From NCBI RefSeq assembly GCF_018448495.1, contig NZ_CP049902.1, positions 1,550,001-1,614,000 of the forward strand: a stretch of 64,000 nt of DNA, written 5' to 3'. The notes below the pieces were generated by a model. It was not told the origin of the DNA. It searched no databases and worked only from the letters and a program-made list of their open reading frames with translations. Both the position numbers and the translations under genes were made by a program. This DNA comes from Psychrobacter sp. WY6. Its GTDB lineage: Bacteria > Pseudomonadota > Gammaproteobacteria > Pseudomonadales > Moraxellaceae. Below are positions 62,585 through 64,000 of this stretch, in pieces; position 1 is the first letter of the stretch; every line of letters starts with the position of its first letter.

Positions 62585-63800
62585 TTATAACCATTTAAGT
62601 CTTTTAAAATTGTAATATAAATAGCCACATAATGACCCAATGATGAGCATGATGACAAAGTAGGAATATTGCCAATGTAGCTCGGGCATAAAATCAAAGT
62701 TCATCCCATAGATACCTGCAATGGCCGTCGGTACAGCTAAAATACCTGCCCAAGCAGCAAGCTTACGCACCACCTCGTTCTGTCCCATATTAACCATGGC
62801 CATATAGGTATTCATGACCACACTCAGCATCATCATTTAGACCATTAATAGCGTCTAATGAGTGCAGCAAATGGTCATTGACGTCGCGAAAGTAGGGCTT
62901 AGCGGCTTGAGAAAACCCAGAGACCATCTCACTTTTTTTATGATTGATAAAAAAACTACAGATATCCTGTACTGGTAAAATAATCGCCCGCATATGTACG
63001 AGTTGCGATTTGAGCTCATAAAGGTTTTTTAATGTACCTTTATCAAACTCATAGGTAAACACGTAACGTTCTTGCTCACGCAAATAGCGACCTAAACGAT
63101 CGGTAATCGGCATATAATTATCCACGATAAAATCGAGAATAGCATGTAGTACAAATATCGGCCCCATACGCAGCTTTTCAGGGCGACGATGACAATGCTC
63201 ACGGACAGGTGCGTAGGAGTTTGATGGACCATTACGGATGGTAATCAGGTAGTTTTTGCCCATAAATATCGCGGTGGTGCCATAGCGAATGACATTGTCC
63301 TCAAGCTTAGCGGTACGCAATACCACAAACACCATATCATTGTCGTAGTTCTCGACTTTGGCACGCTGGTGATCGGCGAAAGCATCCTCAATCGCCAACT
63401 CATGTAGCCCAAAGGCTTCTTTGACTTTGACCATGGTTTCTAGGCTTGGATCATAGAGACCAAGCCAAATAAACTGACCATTATTATTTAATGCACGACT
63501 AACATCGTTTAGCGCTAATTTATCGAGATTTTCACCGGTCTTACGTGAATAAGCATAGCAATTGACGACTTCATCGGCACTGGAAGAGTCAATATCCTCA
63601 TAGCGTTCAGAGTCAGGATCGTAGACCGTCATGGTCTCGATGGTGTCCTCAGTGGTGGTATCAGCATCGCCATAGATATAGCTGTCGTCATTGTCTAGAT
63701 AGAGATGTTCATCATTCATATCGGCGTAAATACGATTGATATTAGAGTCAGGTGCAATACGCGCGGTTTTTTTGATCAACTGGTCGTTATTGTTTTCCAT
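62585..63800 (-). CDS. corA: Magnesium/cobalt transporter CorA (frameshifted)
   Basis: About 405 residues. The N-terminal cytoplasmic domain starts with a long acidic, Asp/Tyr-rich extension (about 85 residues, such as YLDNDDSYIYGDADTT) before NNNGQFIWLGLYDPSLETM, FGLHELAIEDAF and FVVLRTAKLEDN. The pore region comes after a break near 62835: AWAGILAVPTAIAGIYGMNF with the selectivity motif GMN, and a second helix YSYFVIMLIIGSLCGYLYY. The break falls where DAINGLND continues as MMLSVVMN. The extension is unusual for CorA. Confidence 0.93.
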
Positions 63801-63874
63801 ACACCCTCCCTTTATAAAGTAAAAAACGTGTCACAATCAGAACTTATAATGATTGTTGTTAATAATGATCGTTA

Positions 63875-64000
63875 TTAAAGGGCGTAACTTTTCAAAGTAT
63901 CAATATCGACCAAGCTCAATAAGCTTTCGTGGCAAGCTTCTAGTTTGATTTGCGGGGCAATATCAAAGTCCAAAGCTTCAACCCAGCGTAACGCGCAAAT
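63875..64000 (-). CDS. C-terminal end of an unrecognised gene
   Basis: The minus-strand frame from the window edge reads 41 codons to TAA at 63877-63875 (RWVEALDFDIAPQIKLEACH, then ESLLSLVDIDTLKSYAL). The amphipathic, Leu-rich composition looks like a real protein end, but I cannot name the family. Confidence 0.6.
   Translation of the reverse strand: MCALRWVEALDFDIAPQIKLEACHESLLSLVDIDTLKSYAL

Overview
The window looks like chromosomal DNA of a Psychrobacter-type gammaproteobacterium (Moraxellaceae). The reasons are moderate GC, the NuoJKLMN sequences, a YbeY/PhoH pair, two adjacent UbiH/VisC-type flavin hydroxylases, an NrtR-controlled NAD cluster, and a marine-type trimethylamine monooxygenase. 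I saw no tRNA, rRNA, CRISPR array, insertion sequence or prophage. About two thirds of the genes carry one or more small indels relative to an intact frame. These include core genes (nuoL, nuoM, nadA, nadB, folD, phoH), and most repair by adding or removing one base in a short run. I read this as sequence error, so such genes are annotated over their full span with the frameshifts noted.

Layout. 1-5639: end of the respiratory complex I operon (nuoJ'KLMN) with a terminator. 5805-15067: housekeeping genes (ferredoxin-NADP reductase, an unknown protein, a TonB-like transducer, an MscS channel, ybeY and phoH, two ubiquinone-type hydroxylases). 15107-19190: four tandem lipoproteins with a calcium-binding thrombospondin-3-like repeat and an OmpA-type peptidoglycan-binding domain, interrupted by one unknown membrane protein. 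19236-20143: LysO-type lysine exporter. 20411-26101: a lipid module related in gene content to E. coli ynbABC: CDP-alcohol phosphatidyltransferase, hydrolase-methyltransferase, an unusual patatin-like protein and a short-chain dehydrogenase, facing a CDP-diglyceride synthase. 26178-31626: nadB-nadA diverging from nrtR-nadC, with matching palindromes at the nadA and nadC promoters.

31905-38484: MarC, trimethylamine monooxygenase, a LysE/ArgO exporter, three tandem paralogous proteins of unknown function, and rluB. 39066-57004: a Wzx/Wzy-type capsule or exopolysaccharide cluster: export lipoprotein wza, phosphatase wzb, tyrosine kinase wzc, a PglF/WbpM-type 4,6-dehydratase, flippase, five glycosyltransferases, a PP-loop protein, a pyruvyl-transferase-like protein, an EpsG-type polymerase, a PglC-type initiating sugar transferase and a PglE-type aminotransferase. 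57315-64000: folD, psiE, a di-haem DUF1111 lipoprotein, an RCC1-repeat lipoprotein, corA, and the end of an unrecognised gene.

Most likely to repay a second look: the OmpA/TSP3 lipoprotein array, the lipid module whose patatin-like member seems to lack both standard catalytic residues, the three-paralog block at 35-37 kb, and the two NrtR-type operators.
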